DNA of 64,000 bases, taken from the NCBI RefSeq assembly GCF_011075055.1, contig NC_058156.1:3782001-3846000 (forward strand), in the 5' to 3' direction. The first letter of the stretch is position 1. Every line of letters begins with the position of its first letter. Of the stretch, positions 48,316-60,318 are shown in pieces. Under the pieces are notes generated by a model, which did not search any database, was not told the origin of the DNA, and saw only the letters and a list, made by a program, of their open reading frames with translations. This stretch comes from Mangifera indica. Its lineage: Eukaryota; Streptophyta; Magnoliopsida; Sapindales; Anacardiaceae. Position numbers and translations under genes: made by a program.

Positions 48316-49752
48316 CGCTTGTAGAACAACCAAAAAACATTGAAAAGAATTAGTCAGTCGAAGAAAATAAGGAAAAGTCATATTTTACCATCTCTAAAAT
48401 ATCATCATTATCACTGTTAAAAATTAACTTGTATTACAAAATGACGGCTTTGCAGAAAATGAAAGAGTTTTTTTAGGTGAACTAAAACCCAAACCCTAAT
48501 TTCTTTTTCTTGTTTACCTATATATGTTAATTTGTTTTGGTTGTTAACGTTTTTCCTATTATGTCTCTTGTTATCATAAAATTATAAATGCATGCAGAAA
48601 GAAAAATCCACACCAGTCTGCTTAAGACTAAAAGAAATTAATACAGATATAAAGTATGAGAGAGAAAAAAAGAAATTAATGGACAGGGGGCGAGGAGTTT
48701 ACTGTGTGGTGATTTTTGTGTAAGGTTCAACTGTTTTGTCTAGGAAATGCCGGGGATGAAAATGGGAATGGCTGGGATTTTGAACCAAAAAATGATAAAA
48801 AGGCTTAAGCCCTTAGAAGAAAGAAGAAACTACTTTAGATATATATATCAGATCCAATCAGATCAGCCACTGTGACTGACTGTTTCAGATAATTGCCATC
48901 ATGCAGAGAAATTAATGCAAGGTGAGGTTGTTTTCTCATGCCAATGATGAAGAGAGAAAATCTGAAGCAAACAGATTTTAATTACAGTATACCCTTTTTC
49001 AGAACAAGAAGAACAAGGAAAGGCATACTGCTTATTTTCTGTTTCGTTCATTCAAAGCCTTAACATGTGAACGTCAATGCATGTTTCATAGTTTATTAGT
49101 AACTCGCCATCTTATTGGAAAAAGTTAAAGACTTTCATAAGAATTCTAAAGATGGATGGGTGCAAGTTGGACTTGAATTTGAAGATGTTATTTTGTTCAT
49201 CTTTTTCAACTATGCGGCAAAGGTATAGAAAAATTTTTGGTCAGAAAGTAAGGCGGTGGTCCTCTAGAACAAAGTAAAAAAGAAAGGTAAGAAGAAGAAT
49301 ATATAATAGATATGTAAAGGAGGACTAAGCCGTAGACTTAGGCTAAAGAATCCTCTTTACTTAATTAGTGAAAAATTTTATTCTTAAGCATTAATTAACA
49401 ATGACACAAAGGACACCAACTCCGCATGCACATGGTTGGAGCTGCGCAGTTGACACAAGAAAAAGCTATAGTAGCCACACACTATGTTCTAAAGCCTTAT
49501 TTGGCTTAGGTTTTCAGATCCCACATTAAAAACACTGACTCCATGCTAAAAACCCATGTCTTTAGGATGATAAATACTGGATCTGCCAAATAAATTGCTA
49601 ACATAAATTCAAACTGATCTAGCTAGAAGAATCCAAATGCACTCAATCTAGCTAGAAGTCTCAACCAAATATATGGTACCATACCAATGAGATCATGATC
49701 CTCAGGTCCTGTCCCCTTGATGGGTTTTTACCATTGAAAGAGTCTTATAATT
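46667..49752. other. Intergenic region downstream of the LBD gene
   Basis: No gene is recognised in about 3 kb. A repetitive stretch at about 46840-47245 is dense in 'ttgagtttgagct' and 'aactcaaattt' words and may be an old hAT-like repeat. A (GA)n microsatellite lies at 48281-48312. Confidence 0.5.
48281..48312. repeat. (GA)n microsatellite
   Basis: About 30 bp of GA dinucleotides. Confidence 0.95.
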
Positions 49753-50310
49753 TCACATATTTTTGCCTTCTCCTCCTCCATCGTTGAAACCCCCTGAAGG
49801 AATATCACTCCAAGGACTAATATAAGGATGAGAGTAAGCAGGAGGCTGGTATAAGCCTTCTCCTTCGTTAATTCTTCTAGTAAACTCAAGTGGCCTCTGG
49901 CGAGGGAGCATAGGTTGAATCGAACTCACCCCGGATGGTACAGGCAGGGCTGTTGGGATTTCATTACAGGCAAAACGGATCAAATCGGCATTAGCCGCAT
50001 CTAGTTCCTTCTGGAGCCTTTGCACCTGTCTCTGGAGGAATGAGATGGCACCAACACACCCATAAACTGGATCCCTTACTCTTGCTTCTGCTTCGTAAGC
50101 AAGGGAATTCACAGCATCCTCTCTTTGGTGAGGAAGGAGCTCATTAAGGAGCTTAGTCACATTGCTAGCACCAAAGATCTTGTGAACATTGGCAAATTTC
50201 TGCGGCTCCTCAGGTGGGAAGTAAGGTGCGAAGACACAACCAGACATACATTTCCTCCTCAAGAACTTGCAGGCAGCACAAGGGGAATTGTAAGAGCTGG
50301 ATGAAGCCAT
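49753..50310 (-). CDS. LOB-domain (LBD) transcription factor, class I
   Basis: Encodes 185 residues starting MASSSSYNSPCAAC. The plant-specific LOB domain fills about residues 8-109. It holds the zinc-binding C block CAACKFLRRKCMSGC, the GAS block (FANVHKIFGASNVTKLL), the DPVYGCVG motif and the leucine-zipper-like coiled coil FLQRQVQRLQKELDAANADL that marks class I. The protein is nuclear, binds DNA and acts in lateral-organ boundary and related development. Its sequence looks closest to LOB/LBD25, but the exact member is not settled. The tail is Pro/Gly-rich. ATG 50310 is chosen because a splice acceptor (TTGTTGCAG) ends 5 bp upstream. The coding part is intact and unbroken in this window of decayed sequence. 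Confidence 0.95.
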   Translation of the reverse strand: MASSSSYNSPCAACKFLRRKCMSGCVFAPYFPPEEPQKFANVHKIFGASNVTKLLNELLPHQREDAVNSLAYEAEARVRDPVYGCVGAISFLQRQVQRLQKELDAANADLIRFACNEIPTALPVPSGVSSIQPMLPRQRPLEFTRRINEGEGLYQPPAYSHPYISPWSDIPSGGFNDGGGEGKNM

Positions 50311-50315
50311 TTTCA

Positions 50316-51258
50316 CTGCAACAAAACCATCAAACAAATTGTTGTAAAATTTAGTTAAGATTTCTTTTTCTCGAAAACAAAATTATGGAAGGAATAATAT
50401 ATGTATATTCACATTAATAGACAAGGTAAAACTTTAATATATAGCAAAATCTTTTAATTTACCTTTCAGATGTCTTAGTTTGTTTCCTCCCAAAACTTTA
50501 ATTGGTTCAAATCTTAGATTCAAAAACGTTCGTAACATTGTTATTCAGCGTGATTTTTCTAGGTAATAATAGAAAATCAAGAAGAAGCACATCCAGAAAG
50601 TCTAAAACTCTTTAAAGTTTGAGAAGAACATCAACCCAACACCCAGCCCTAATTCTCAGTACTTTCTCTCTCTTTCACAATTACATAAGCGCGCACACAC
50701 ACACACACTCACACGCATACATAAACCTTTTGTTTGTATCTCTCTATCATACTCTCTTTTATTCACTTTTATGATTTCAATTATTTCTTACATATATATA
50801 CTCCACACTCAACTAATCTGCAGGGACTCTTATATGTCTCTAGTCTCCCTTAATTTGATTTTCAATTTGGCTGTGAACTTTGCTCATCAACTCTCTCTCT
50901 CTCTCTCTCTCTCGTTCTCTAGCTCAAAAGTCTAGGCTTCTAAATTTAAAAGAATCTAGTTGCGTGAGTAATTATCAACGTAATATACTCTTGTTAAATG
51001 AATGAACATGGGATGTGACTGGTGCAACTCATCACAAGAGTATTAAGATAATGAATACAGCAAAGCCCTAAATTAGAGCCTGTAACACAGAGGAATCTAG
51101 TATCACCTTAGGATTTTGTTTGGCAAGAAAACACAAGAGGTCATAATAACTATTAACACATAAAAGTAAGAAAGCAGCTATATATATATAGATGTATGAG
51201 TTTACCTGTTGGTGATTTAAGTTTCCCTGATGATGAGATAAATATAAAAGGGAAGTAC
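50316..51258 (-). other. Intron in the LBD 5' leader
   Basis: Acceptor TTTTGTTGCAG lies at 50326-50316 and a donor AAAAG|GTACTT at 51258. A second donor-like CAG|GTAAAC lies at about 51204, so two leader forms are possible. The 943-bp intron contains (AC)n at 50697-50712 and (CT)n at 50885-50914. Leader introns are common in LBD genes. Confidence 0.6.
50885..50914. repeat. (CT)n microsatellite
   Basis: About 28 bp of CT repeats inside the LBD leader intron. Confidence 0.95.
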
Positions 51259-51450
51259 CTTTTCCCTTGAAGTAGCTCTTTCTAGAGCTGCTGTTTGTTT
51301 CTTCCAAGAGAGAGTTGGCTAATTATTCTGTGGCTGTGAAACTGGAAGTTGCACAGGTTTACTAATTACAGGAGGTGAGGCCTGAAAGAGGAAACCCTAA
51401 TTGAAGAAACGGGGAGAGAAAGAGAAGGAGAGCTGCACAAATTCAGTAAC
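51259..51450 (-). other. Probable LBD 5' untranslated exon
   Basis: CT-rich on the transcribed strand (AGCTCTCCTTCTCTTTCTCC region near 51430-51411), ending at the GTACTT donor. No in-frame ATG continues into the coding exon. The transcription start is not visible, and no clear TATA box was found just upstream. Confidence 0.45.
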
Positions 51451-52376
51451 AAAAGATAACAGGAGAGAAGGGAAGGCAAAGAGCATTTAGTGGATGGAGA
51501 AGTAATGGAAGCAAAAGACAAAGGTAATAAAAGGGAGGTGCACTAAAGAATGACTATGACCTTGCATCTAATAATGATATCTGGGATGTGGGGATGTCTC
51601 CTATTTCTCATTCTTCAACATATTTTTTTCTCATGCACTGAGAAACCATATATTCCATAATCCAGACTATTGATAAAGCTAACTAATCACTTATTAATCA
51701 CATTAACGCAATGCATCTTTTATTAATTAATTCCCTTCTCTTATGTCAAAATTAATATATATTCCTAACAAGAGCTATACATTAATATATACGGGAGACC
51801 CTTTTAATTCAATTGTTATATATTAATCATTTTCATCTCAGTACCCTATGTAAATAGGTTTTTTAATATTGGCAAATAAAAATGGTTGCTGCAAAATCAT
51901 ATTCATATTCTAAATTCATAATTATGATTGTGAATGGTCGTCCTTTTATACTGGGATTGTAAATAAAACCAGTACTAAACTTGTTTAATTAAGGCAGGTC
52001 AAAGTATGAAACCAAATAAAAATCTAACTCAACTATAAATATAATATTAGAAATAGTTAGTTGAATAAATAAAATGATGACTATGATAAGACAGTGACAA
52101 GTGCAGAACAAATAGGCAATGCGCTCTAGTGCCACATAGTACAAACTTAATCAACCAAATGAACCTAAATTAACCATAATTTTAAACTTTGAGGGAGTAA
52201 GCAGTTTTTCAGAAGTAACACACTATACGACCTCTCCAAGCTAGGTTTCTATTTGATATGACCAAAGAGTGGTATAAAAGAAAGCCTTTTCCTTGTTAAT
52301 GGGCTGGGTCCATACGTTAATTTATTTTATTTGAGCCAGGAATTTTGGTGAAATCAGGCCCGTAATCTTTCATGCT
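51451..52376. promoter_or_regulatory. LBD upstream region
   Basis: About 0.9 kb between the LBD leader and a MULE. AT-rich; no specific motif can be defended. It would include the gene's promoter by position only. Confidence 0.35.
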
Positions 52377-52385
52377 TGTCCCAAT

Positions 52386-53270
52386 GGCCAAAGGACTTAT
52401 TCCCACTCAAAGTATCTTGTTTTTTCAAATTTTCTTCCCTTAACTTCAAACATTCACCCATAGGTGATTAAAGTTAACTGTTTTAGAGATAAAATTATTA
52501 TTTTATTTGTAATATTAAAAATAAATTAAAATTTAATCTCCTTCCCCCCCTCCCCCAAACCATAAAAATTAAAAATTTCTTTCTAAGCCAAGTTTTAAGA
52601 AATAAAATTTCCTCTCTAGAATTTAGTTTCTAGATCTCTGATGCCATCGTCGATGACAAATATCTCCAGACATCTCCTCTCCCTCCGATGGTCAAACTTC
52701 TCTCATTTGGAAGTTTGTACAGTGTCGATTGACATAAAAAATAATTACCAACTTTGTTAGGAAAGACAAAATTGTTCATCTTCCCTGACGAAGATAAGAG
52801 ACCTCGTCTTCGTTGGAAAAGATGAGAGACCTTGTCTTCGTCGAGGAAGACGAAGTCAAAGATGAGATCTGATGAAGACAAGAGATCTTGTCTTCGTCAG
52901 GGAGACGATGTTTCGTCTTTCTTGATGAAACATCATCTCCTACTGGATTTAGGACTAGCGACTTGAGGGAGAGATGTTGAGAAAGTGACCACCAAAGGGA
53001 GAGATGTTGAGAGAGAGACCATCAAAGGAAGAGAAAGGAGATGTCGTCAGATAAAGAAACAAACCCTAGGGGAATTGTACTTTTCAAAACTTAGCCTAAA
53101 GGGGGAGATTGTTATCTTTTAGGGTTTAGGGGGTGAAAAAAAATAAAATTTTAAAGGGTTAGGGTTTTGTTAATTTTAATTACTCATGGGTGGGTGTTTG
53201 GGATTTTCAAAAATAAGAGGTGAGAATTTGATAAAACAAAATACTTTGGGTGGGCATAAGTCCTTTGGCC
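52386..53270. mobile_element. Non-autonomous Mutator-like element
   Basis: The ends are GGCCAAAGGACTTAT and, inverted, GGCCAAAGGACTTATGCC, flanked by TGTCCCAAT (52377-52385) and TATCCCAAT (53271-53279), a 9-bp duplication with one mismatch. It belongs to the same family as 39899-40783: similar ends, the same CCCACCC and AACCCTAG features, and exactly the same length of 885 bp, but a different centre. The centre (52786-52905) repeats a 'gacgaag..agagacct.gtcttcgt' unit about three times, each palindromic. It lies about 1 kb upstream of the LBD leader. Confidence 0.85.
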
Positions 53271-53279
53271 TATCCCAAT

Positions 53280-55669
53280 TTCAAACATAAATTAAGAAAA
53301 AGTTAAAAAATAAATTAAACTTTCTTTGGGTTTATTCCATATGTTTTTTCTTGAAGGCTAACAAAACGAAACGTATAAGCTGATCAATGACCTACAAAGC
53401 AATACTTTGATTTGATAGATTGAACAGTGAACCTTTTAAAATTTAGTGATCTGGAATTTTATTCCATTGAGCTTCCTATTTTCAACTTATTGTGGCTTCT
53501 CTTCACTTTAGAATTTCAAAGAGGAAGAATCTTCCCACGAAACCCCATTGTATGCTTGATTAAACAACTTTAAAATATAATCAACACGAATCCACTGTAT
53601 ATAATAACTTAATTATATCTGCAACCCTAAACTACGGGCCTGCCTCTAACCACCAACTTCAACTGTTGCATATATTTTATCCTGTAATAAAGATTGCTTA
53701 TGGAATTATCATTAAATGGTGGGAAGTGCTAATCCTTAAGTGTTGATATGAAAAATTACACTAATGTAACAATGTAATAATATAAAGATATTATATAAGA
53801 AATGTGGTAAAAATAGATAGTAGAATAAATGTATATAGGAAACACCACATAATGCAATACAACAGTTACATAAGAAGATTTCTAAAGTGGCTATATATGT
53901 GTTTTCAAGGAAGAAAGGGAGGTTCTTTTTGTGTTCTCCCTTTCATAATTAAATGAGTCTAAAACATTATCCAAGGAATCTGGAAGAAAATTCAAAGATA
54001 CGACAAGAGATCAAAAAATGATCCCTTGACCTTGTCCAGCTCTTGGTTTTTATGATCAAGTAATAAGGGCGTTGTGATAATCTAAGGACACATGGAGCTT
54101 AGATGTTTTGCTAAGTATGTATGTCCATCTCACTTGAGTGATACAAATATAGCCAGGATCAATATGTGTTAGAGATTGTTAGATGTGGTGACACCACTTT
54201 GCATTTAATTTGATACACATTGTCTCATCAAGTTAGTCACTTTATATTTATTATACAACCTGAACGGTACATCTATTATGCACTAACTGAGACACAATTA
54301 TGTCTGGTTGTATATTTCGATAGCTTAAACACCTTATATGATAACATGTGACTATGATCGAATGACTTATATCTCCTCTCATTTAAATGAAACTTGCTGC
54401 TTTTATTGCTTTGGATAGAAGTCCTCCATACATTTGTGTTTCATATCAATATGCATCTAGATAACTTACACACTTATGTATGAATGGCAAACTACCAGAT
54501 ATTGGCAGCTAAAAACTGTTTGACACAAAATAAACTTACCCGCTTAACACCAAGAAAAATAAAAGAGATCTATAGAGAAGGGAAAGTTGATTATCCTTGA
54601 CTAAGGTTGAAAATGGGAAGTTATTTAAATTAATAAGGATGACAACTAAATTTATTTATATATGTGATCAACTGTAGATATGAAATGGTGCAGTGCCGGG
54701 GTCCAAGGTTGGAAGGGTTTCAATCGAAGGGAGATAAAATTATTTGGTGATTGAACAGTCAGTGAGGTGACAACATGATGAATTTCAGTACAGATTTAAA
54801 GGCAATGCCTCAACTATAGGCTATGATGGAAGTTAGTAGTGGGTAGTTTGGTAAAGCCGCATCTCTTCTCTCTTTGAAATTAAGAAATTAATTAATTTTT
54901 ACATATATAATTAAATATCAACCTCATTGCCCAACTAAGCCACGAATAAACTTGTTCTTACACAATCTCATAGTGCAAGTAAAACATGGAATCTACTCCA
55001 CATAAACACAAGACGATATATAATTAGAAATGGGAAATTAAGTAAGTTAATAGTGGGTTTGAATTACTATTACTAATATGGTAAGACGTTGTTGTTGAGT
55101 TAAGAAAGAGACGGGGCTAGCTAGAGACAAAAAGTAAAATTTAGGGAGATGTAGAGTTGGCAGTAAGTGGGGTATTGAGAAGTAGAGTTGCAGTTTTTGT
55201 TGCGGTGAGGCTTAGTCTACCAATCGCCATTAATGTTTGGACATTGAACGTTTTGGTGGGCCTCACTTTCTCACTGTGTTTATCTCTGATTTGAATGCAT
55301 GTTCTCGTATTATCTTTTCTCCATCAAAGATCGCCAAGGCGTCAAATTCCAGTTTCTTCTCATATATATAATTTTTGCAATCCCAGTATTTCCACTTAAA
55401 AGACGGTAGAAATTTGGGAATTCACGGAATACTGTTTCAATCTCCATGTTGTTGTACTTAGATATATCTAAGGGTTAGGCCAACCACTGTATAGTTCATA
55501 CTCGGGCTTTCGGGTATGATCTGTGGGGCACGATTTATTATTATAGTAGGTTATGTTAGACTCATGTGTTAAAGTCGTGAAACTTGATAAATTTAACCCA
55601 ATTTGATTCGGTATAATATAATTTATTATTTTTAAAATAAATTATTAACTATTTTTTATTATATAGAGA
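53280..55669. other. Intergenic, no gene seen
   Basis: No coding frame of recognisable type. The last part (55490-55669), with 57326-57760 on the other side of the MULE, carries 'gggtatgatctgtggggcacgattta' and 'gacacgacatgac' style text seen in an old plant repeat. They may be two halves of one element split by the MULE. Confidence 0.45.
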
Positions 55670-55678
55670 ATTTAAAAA

Positions 55679-57316
55679 GAGAAATAATATTAAATGTCTA
55701 TTTTACTTTTTTATTAAACAAAAATACCCAATTTTCTTATTTCTAAGCAAAAATACCAATTTTTCTTATTCTTAAGCAAAAATACTCTAATTTCTTTTTA
55801 AAATACCAAAATTATCTTTCATCACATCTATATAAACTTTCTCACTCTCACTCTCATTACATACACTTATTATATCACTTAAACACTCATTCTCACTATC
55901 ATTTTTACTTAATATCAATTACTATAGGTTTGTTAGGAAAGAAGAGGTTCGTATTTTTTAATTCGAATCGAAAAAAATTAATTCGTGAAAAAAATATTTA
56001 TATGAATCTTAACTCAAAACTTAATTTTATTTGTTAAATCTAGTTTGTATGTCATGTAAAGGGGGCATTTGAATATTTGATAAAAATTTAGGGGTTAAAT
56101 GAAATGTTAAAAAAGTATGAAGGGCATTTAGATATTACACAATATATATAAGATTTAAATAACATATTAAAAATAAATAGATATATTGAAATACCTTAGA
56201 ATGTCAACAATCAAAAAATCATTCAAAAATCTAAAAAAACAGATCTGGATTTCAAAAATTACACGTTCGAATAGCTTGGGAATGAGAAAACCAAAAAATC
56301 GATCTGAAATTTCGTAATTACATCATAAAATGTGTCTCGAAAAGCACAGAACTAAAGAGACAAATATCAAATTTGAAAACTATATATAAAAAAAGTCTAG
56401 CCCAGTCACAAACAAGCTCAAAATCATAAAAACCGAAAATCCTAAATGTGATAACATAAAAAAACTGCATAATACTCATTAAAACAGTTTTATTTAGGCC
56501 TCCAAATTGGGTGTAACCAGTAAAGATTGTTGTTGTTATAGAGCTTGAAACTAGCTTCGCGTTGATATATTACAGGCCCCGTAACTCCTCCTGGATCAAA
56601 AGTTATGATCGTTCAAAGTCTATCGCCTACGACCATATAGTTTAAAAAAAGTCAATTTCCACCCAACCCACAATTTTCACGGTTTAGCGTAAAATTTCTC
56701 ACAAACCCCCGTGGATCTCCCCCTCCCCCTAAAATTTTGAAAACGCTAAATTCCTCTTCCCCCCCTCCCCCCCCCCCCCCCCCCCCCCCACCCCCTCCAC
56801 GAGTGCCCATAGGAGATTAACGTAGCGTCGACAGATCCAACCCATTTTTTAGCCAAAACTCGTCATTTCAGCCTCTAATTTCATTACAAATCAAATCTAC
56901 ACATCCAATAACACAAAACCTTTCAAGAAATTTAAGCAAAACAACCAAGAATCAAAACATTTTATGCATTGTTCAAAATCGAAACCCTAAACATTCAAAC
57001 TTCAAAATCTCCTTCAAATCTTAATACTTATAATAATAAATTGATTCAAACAAAAAGTGGGATGATGTACTACCCTTATTTTTCATTTTCGATGTCGAAA
57101 AATACGAAAAATTGACAGAAAAGAGCGAAACCCGTTACGCCTGTGGGAGATCTGAATTTTTCTTTGAATTTGAACAGTAAATCCATGGAAAATGTGGGGT
57201 TTATATATAAGGGTAGTTTAGTTATTTTCCAAATTGAAGGCATTTTACTTAATCCTTAGAGTTTTAGATAATTTCGCTTAATACCTTTTAGTTTTAGACG
57301 TTTATTATAATTTCTC
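55679..57316. mobile_element. Non-autonomous Mutator-like element
   Basis: Flanked by a perfect 9-bp duplication ATTTAAAAA (55670-55678 and 57317-57325). The ends GAGAAATAATATTAAATGTCTA and inverted GAGAAATTATAATAAACGTCTA agree at 19 of 22 positions. It is 1638 bp with no coding capacity and contains a pure poly-C run. It is unlike the GGCCAAAAG family, so a different MULE group is involved. Confidence 0.75.
56767..56789. repeat. Poly-C tract
   Basis: About 23 consecutive C within a wider C-rich region (56720-56816). Such runs are rare in AT-rich plant DNA and prone to sequencing length error. Confidence 0.9.
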
Positions 57317-57325
57317 ATTTAAAAA

Positions 57326-58101
57326 ATTAGTACGAGAACTCAGAAACTATTAATTATTTATTATGAATGTTAAGATAGAATTAAAATATTATTATAGGAA
57401 ATTCAAACCAATTAATAATATAATTTAATATGATGAGAAAACCGAAAGGTTAATACTGAAAATTCAAATTTATTAATTATTTATCATTAATGTTACAAAG
57501 AAAACTAAAAGACTAATATGGTGAATCAAAAATATGTTAAAAAATAAAAATTGAAAAAAATATAAAATATATAATTAAGTAAGCTGACTTGTTAAGGACT
57601 TGACACGACATGACTTAAAAACTGTTGAGTTGTTTCATGGGCCTTCAAATCGAAGTTGTTAGGTCTGCACTATAGCAGACTTAGGCATGACCTATTTCGT
57701 TGGCATGACAACCTACGTGGACACCAATTCGTCCTAACCTATTTACACCTCTAGTTTTAGTAAATGACATCTTCTTAAAGGATGTATATAAAAGAGTAAT
57801 TTATCCAATAAAATTATATACACAAATAATGATATATTACAATATGATTAAGTGTTTTTTTTATTTCTAATTTAAAACTATCAAATTTTATACTAATATG
57901 TTATTATTTATTCACAAAATTATATAAATTATTTTGTATATATAATAATACTCTAACTTATCATGATATACGGAGAGAGTCTTGTCTCCATCTTAGTGAC
58001 ATGATACTGGAGAGAAACTACATGAAGTATCAAAATATATGGAGCCTAACTTTTCTCTTTAGTGCACCGATTGGTTGAGATTATGGGCTCTTCTGAGATT
58101 A
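57326..58101. other. Intergenic / old repeat flank
   Basis: The first ~430 bp look like part of an old repeat split by the MULE at 55679-57316 ('gacttgacacgacatgac', 'ggcatgacctatttcg'). The rest is AT-rich and shows nothing. Confidence 0.4.
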
Positions 58102-58380
58102 GGGATATTAATTAAAATCGACAAAAATTTTTCCGCATAAACGTTTTTAGGCAAAGGAATAGCGATTTTACTTTTATAAACAAATTAATTTTTAATTCCA
58201 AAAATACCCTTCCTGGCTTATTAAATAACTATTATGTTTAATTTCACAAAAAAAAAATTTCGAAAAGCTTTTAACATCGTATATCTGTTACATTCGATAA
58301 TTCGAAGGTTGAAAAACTTATTCGAAAGATCAATTCTCAGTCCAATCGAAAATATTAACAAAGTGAAAAATTGGGCAAAG

Positions 58381-58456
58381 TAGGGTGCATAAAGTGGTAA
58401 GGTCCGTAAAGTGCGTACGGGCGTAGAGTGCATTGGGTGCGTGGGTACGTGAGTGC
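58381..58456. repeat. GTGCG minisatellite, left subterminal
   Basis: Irregular repeats of GTGCGTNNG and GGTGCGTGGGTACGTGAGTG type. The complementary motif recurs in intron 1 of the protease gene and at the right edge of the window. Confidence 0.8.
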
Positions 58457-58631
58457 GTATGGGTGTGATTTTAATTATAGAATAATTTTATTCAGCCCTA
58501 CTTCCTGCGTCGCATACCCAAAACACACTAAGATCACATTTACTTTGGCTATACTTTATAGGTCCATTTACTTTGGCTCTACTGAGATCGGCATTATGAT
58601 CGGCACTGTGAGATCGGCATTGTGATCGAGA

Positions 58632-60318
58632 ATGTCGTTGGATTCGTCTGAGGTAAGTGGATCTTTTGGATGCATGCTTTTAGTTTGAGTTTATTTGGCT
58701 TGTTATACAGTATATTTGGCTGGAAAATTCTGTCTGTGTTGCCGTAAAATGCTTTTAGTTTGCTTTTAGTCTACCGCACTCCACACGCACCGTGCGCACA
58801 CTCCGCAGGCACCCACACACCCACGCACTCCGCACGCACTCACGCACTCTGCACACACTCCACACACACTCACGCATGCACCCATGCACCTTTACGTACT
58901 CTCCACGCACCCACGACATCTTCTACGCACCCCATACGCACTGTTACCTATATTGCAAATTTTCTGTTTTTTTCAGGATTCTGTTCAGGGAATTCTAGTT
59001 AATAATGGGCCCGATGAACGGTATTACAATAAAGCCTGTAATTTTATGGCTATAATCAAAGTTAGAAGCCATGTTGAAATAGTAAAGCATATCAGGGCTG
59101 TACTGACTGCTCGTAAGACTTTACGAGGAAAGATGATTCAAGATGATTCTAAAGTGTTGATTAAGTTTTTCGGGTAGGAGGAAATGGAGCTTCAGCAATC
59201 AACAGGCCGTGTGGTAGAAACACCAATTCAACAACGATCTAATACTCGTAAGACTTTACGAGGAAGGATTGTAAAGAAAGGTCATTCGCTTCAGAGTCCA
59301 TACACTGATCCGTTAAGACAACGACGTGCATGAAAAGTATTCAAACCCTCACACCCGGAGGGAAAAAACGATAATATGGTAGAATATTTAAAATGGTACG
59401 GAGAAAGTTCTGATGTTGCAGGGAATACCTTTTTGTATGGGCTATGCAGAAAAAATGATTGGTGGAAAACATTATATGAAAATAATCAGTGGTTGATGGA
59501 TCAAGTACGTAATATATATTCACTGATTATTTGTTTATTTATCTATTCTAATGTTATTGTATTATTAATGATTTCACTATATATTTACATATGTCTGTTA
59601 CAGCATATTGATTCTTGGTGGTGTTGCGACATACATTTCCATCGACTAAATGGACTTGTGTAGAGACTTCTTTCGATGATTGGTTGCCATGCGAGATCAA
59701 GATTCGGGAAGAAGTTGGACCTGATAATTACCAATGGCTACAGTTATTTCTAAACCCGATCGAAGGAATAAGTGATCCAACTTTAGATCGTGGTTATATC
59801 CCATGGGCTCATGTGGATAGGGTTTGTCATATTTTAATCTTATTAATTAATAAATCAATTGATTAGTTTAGAGTTGTTTGATTTACTTATTGTTATTTTG
59901 ACAAGTTTACATTCCAATTAATTTTGATTGCCAGCATTGGGCATATGGTGAGTTAGATCTAAATGCATGGGTTCTAATCGTTTATGACTCATCATCGACT
60001 TTCTTTGACTCTACTGAGAGCTTTTCTCAGGCGATGACACATTATTCTTATCTTCCAGCCATTATCAATACAACGAGTTATTGGCAGGTTAGAGATGTAG
60101 AGCCTCAGAGGGAGCCCCTGACAATCAGAAGACACACAAATGTACCTCAACAAGGAGCGGGCTTAGGTGATTGCGGGATATTTACTATTTATATTTTGGA
60201 ATATCTTGCAACTGGACGCGAATTGATTTTTAATGCCAAAAACGCATCCTGGATGCATTGTATTGCTGTATCCAAGATATGGAAACATGGAGGGAACTCA
60301 TATTCTGAGGGTGATTGA
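58632..60318 (+). pseudogene. Ulp1/C48 SUMO-protease-like gene of the MULE, four exons
   Basis: Exons are 58632-58652 (ATG, MSLDSSE), 58977-59504, 59604-59821 and 59935-60318 (TGA). All introns are GT-AG: GTAAGT..TTTCAG, GTACGT..TTACAG, GTTTGT..GCCAG. The last exon holds the C48 peptidase core: His of HWAYGEL at the exon start, Asp of VLIVYDS, Gln and catalytic Cys of QQGAGLGDCGIF. Relatives cleave SUMO-like modifiers, but MULE-borne copies have no proven role. Exon 2 has in-frame stops at 59175 (TAG) and 59331 (TGA), and exon 3 has a one-base shift at about 59628, so a full product cannot be made. It converges on the transposase gene. Confidence 0.8.
58776..58945. repeat. CGCAC minisatellite inside intron 1 of the protease gene
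   Basis: About 170 bp of CGCACTC, CACGCAC and CACACAC units, C-rich on the plus strand. It lies entirely inside the 324-bp intron (58653-58976) and is complementary in style to the left subterminal GTGCG repeat. Confidence 0.85.

Noticed and set aside
51068..51307. Minus-strand frame as an upstream ORF of the LBD gene
   Set aside because: It starts at TTG, not ATG, and crosses both candidate splice donors.
58760..59002. Plus-strand His/Thr/Pro-rich frames
   Set aside because: They are translations of the CGCAC minisatellite inside a spliced intron, not protein-coding sequence.
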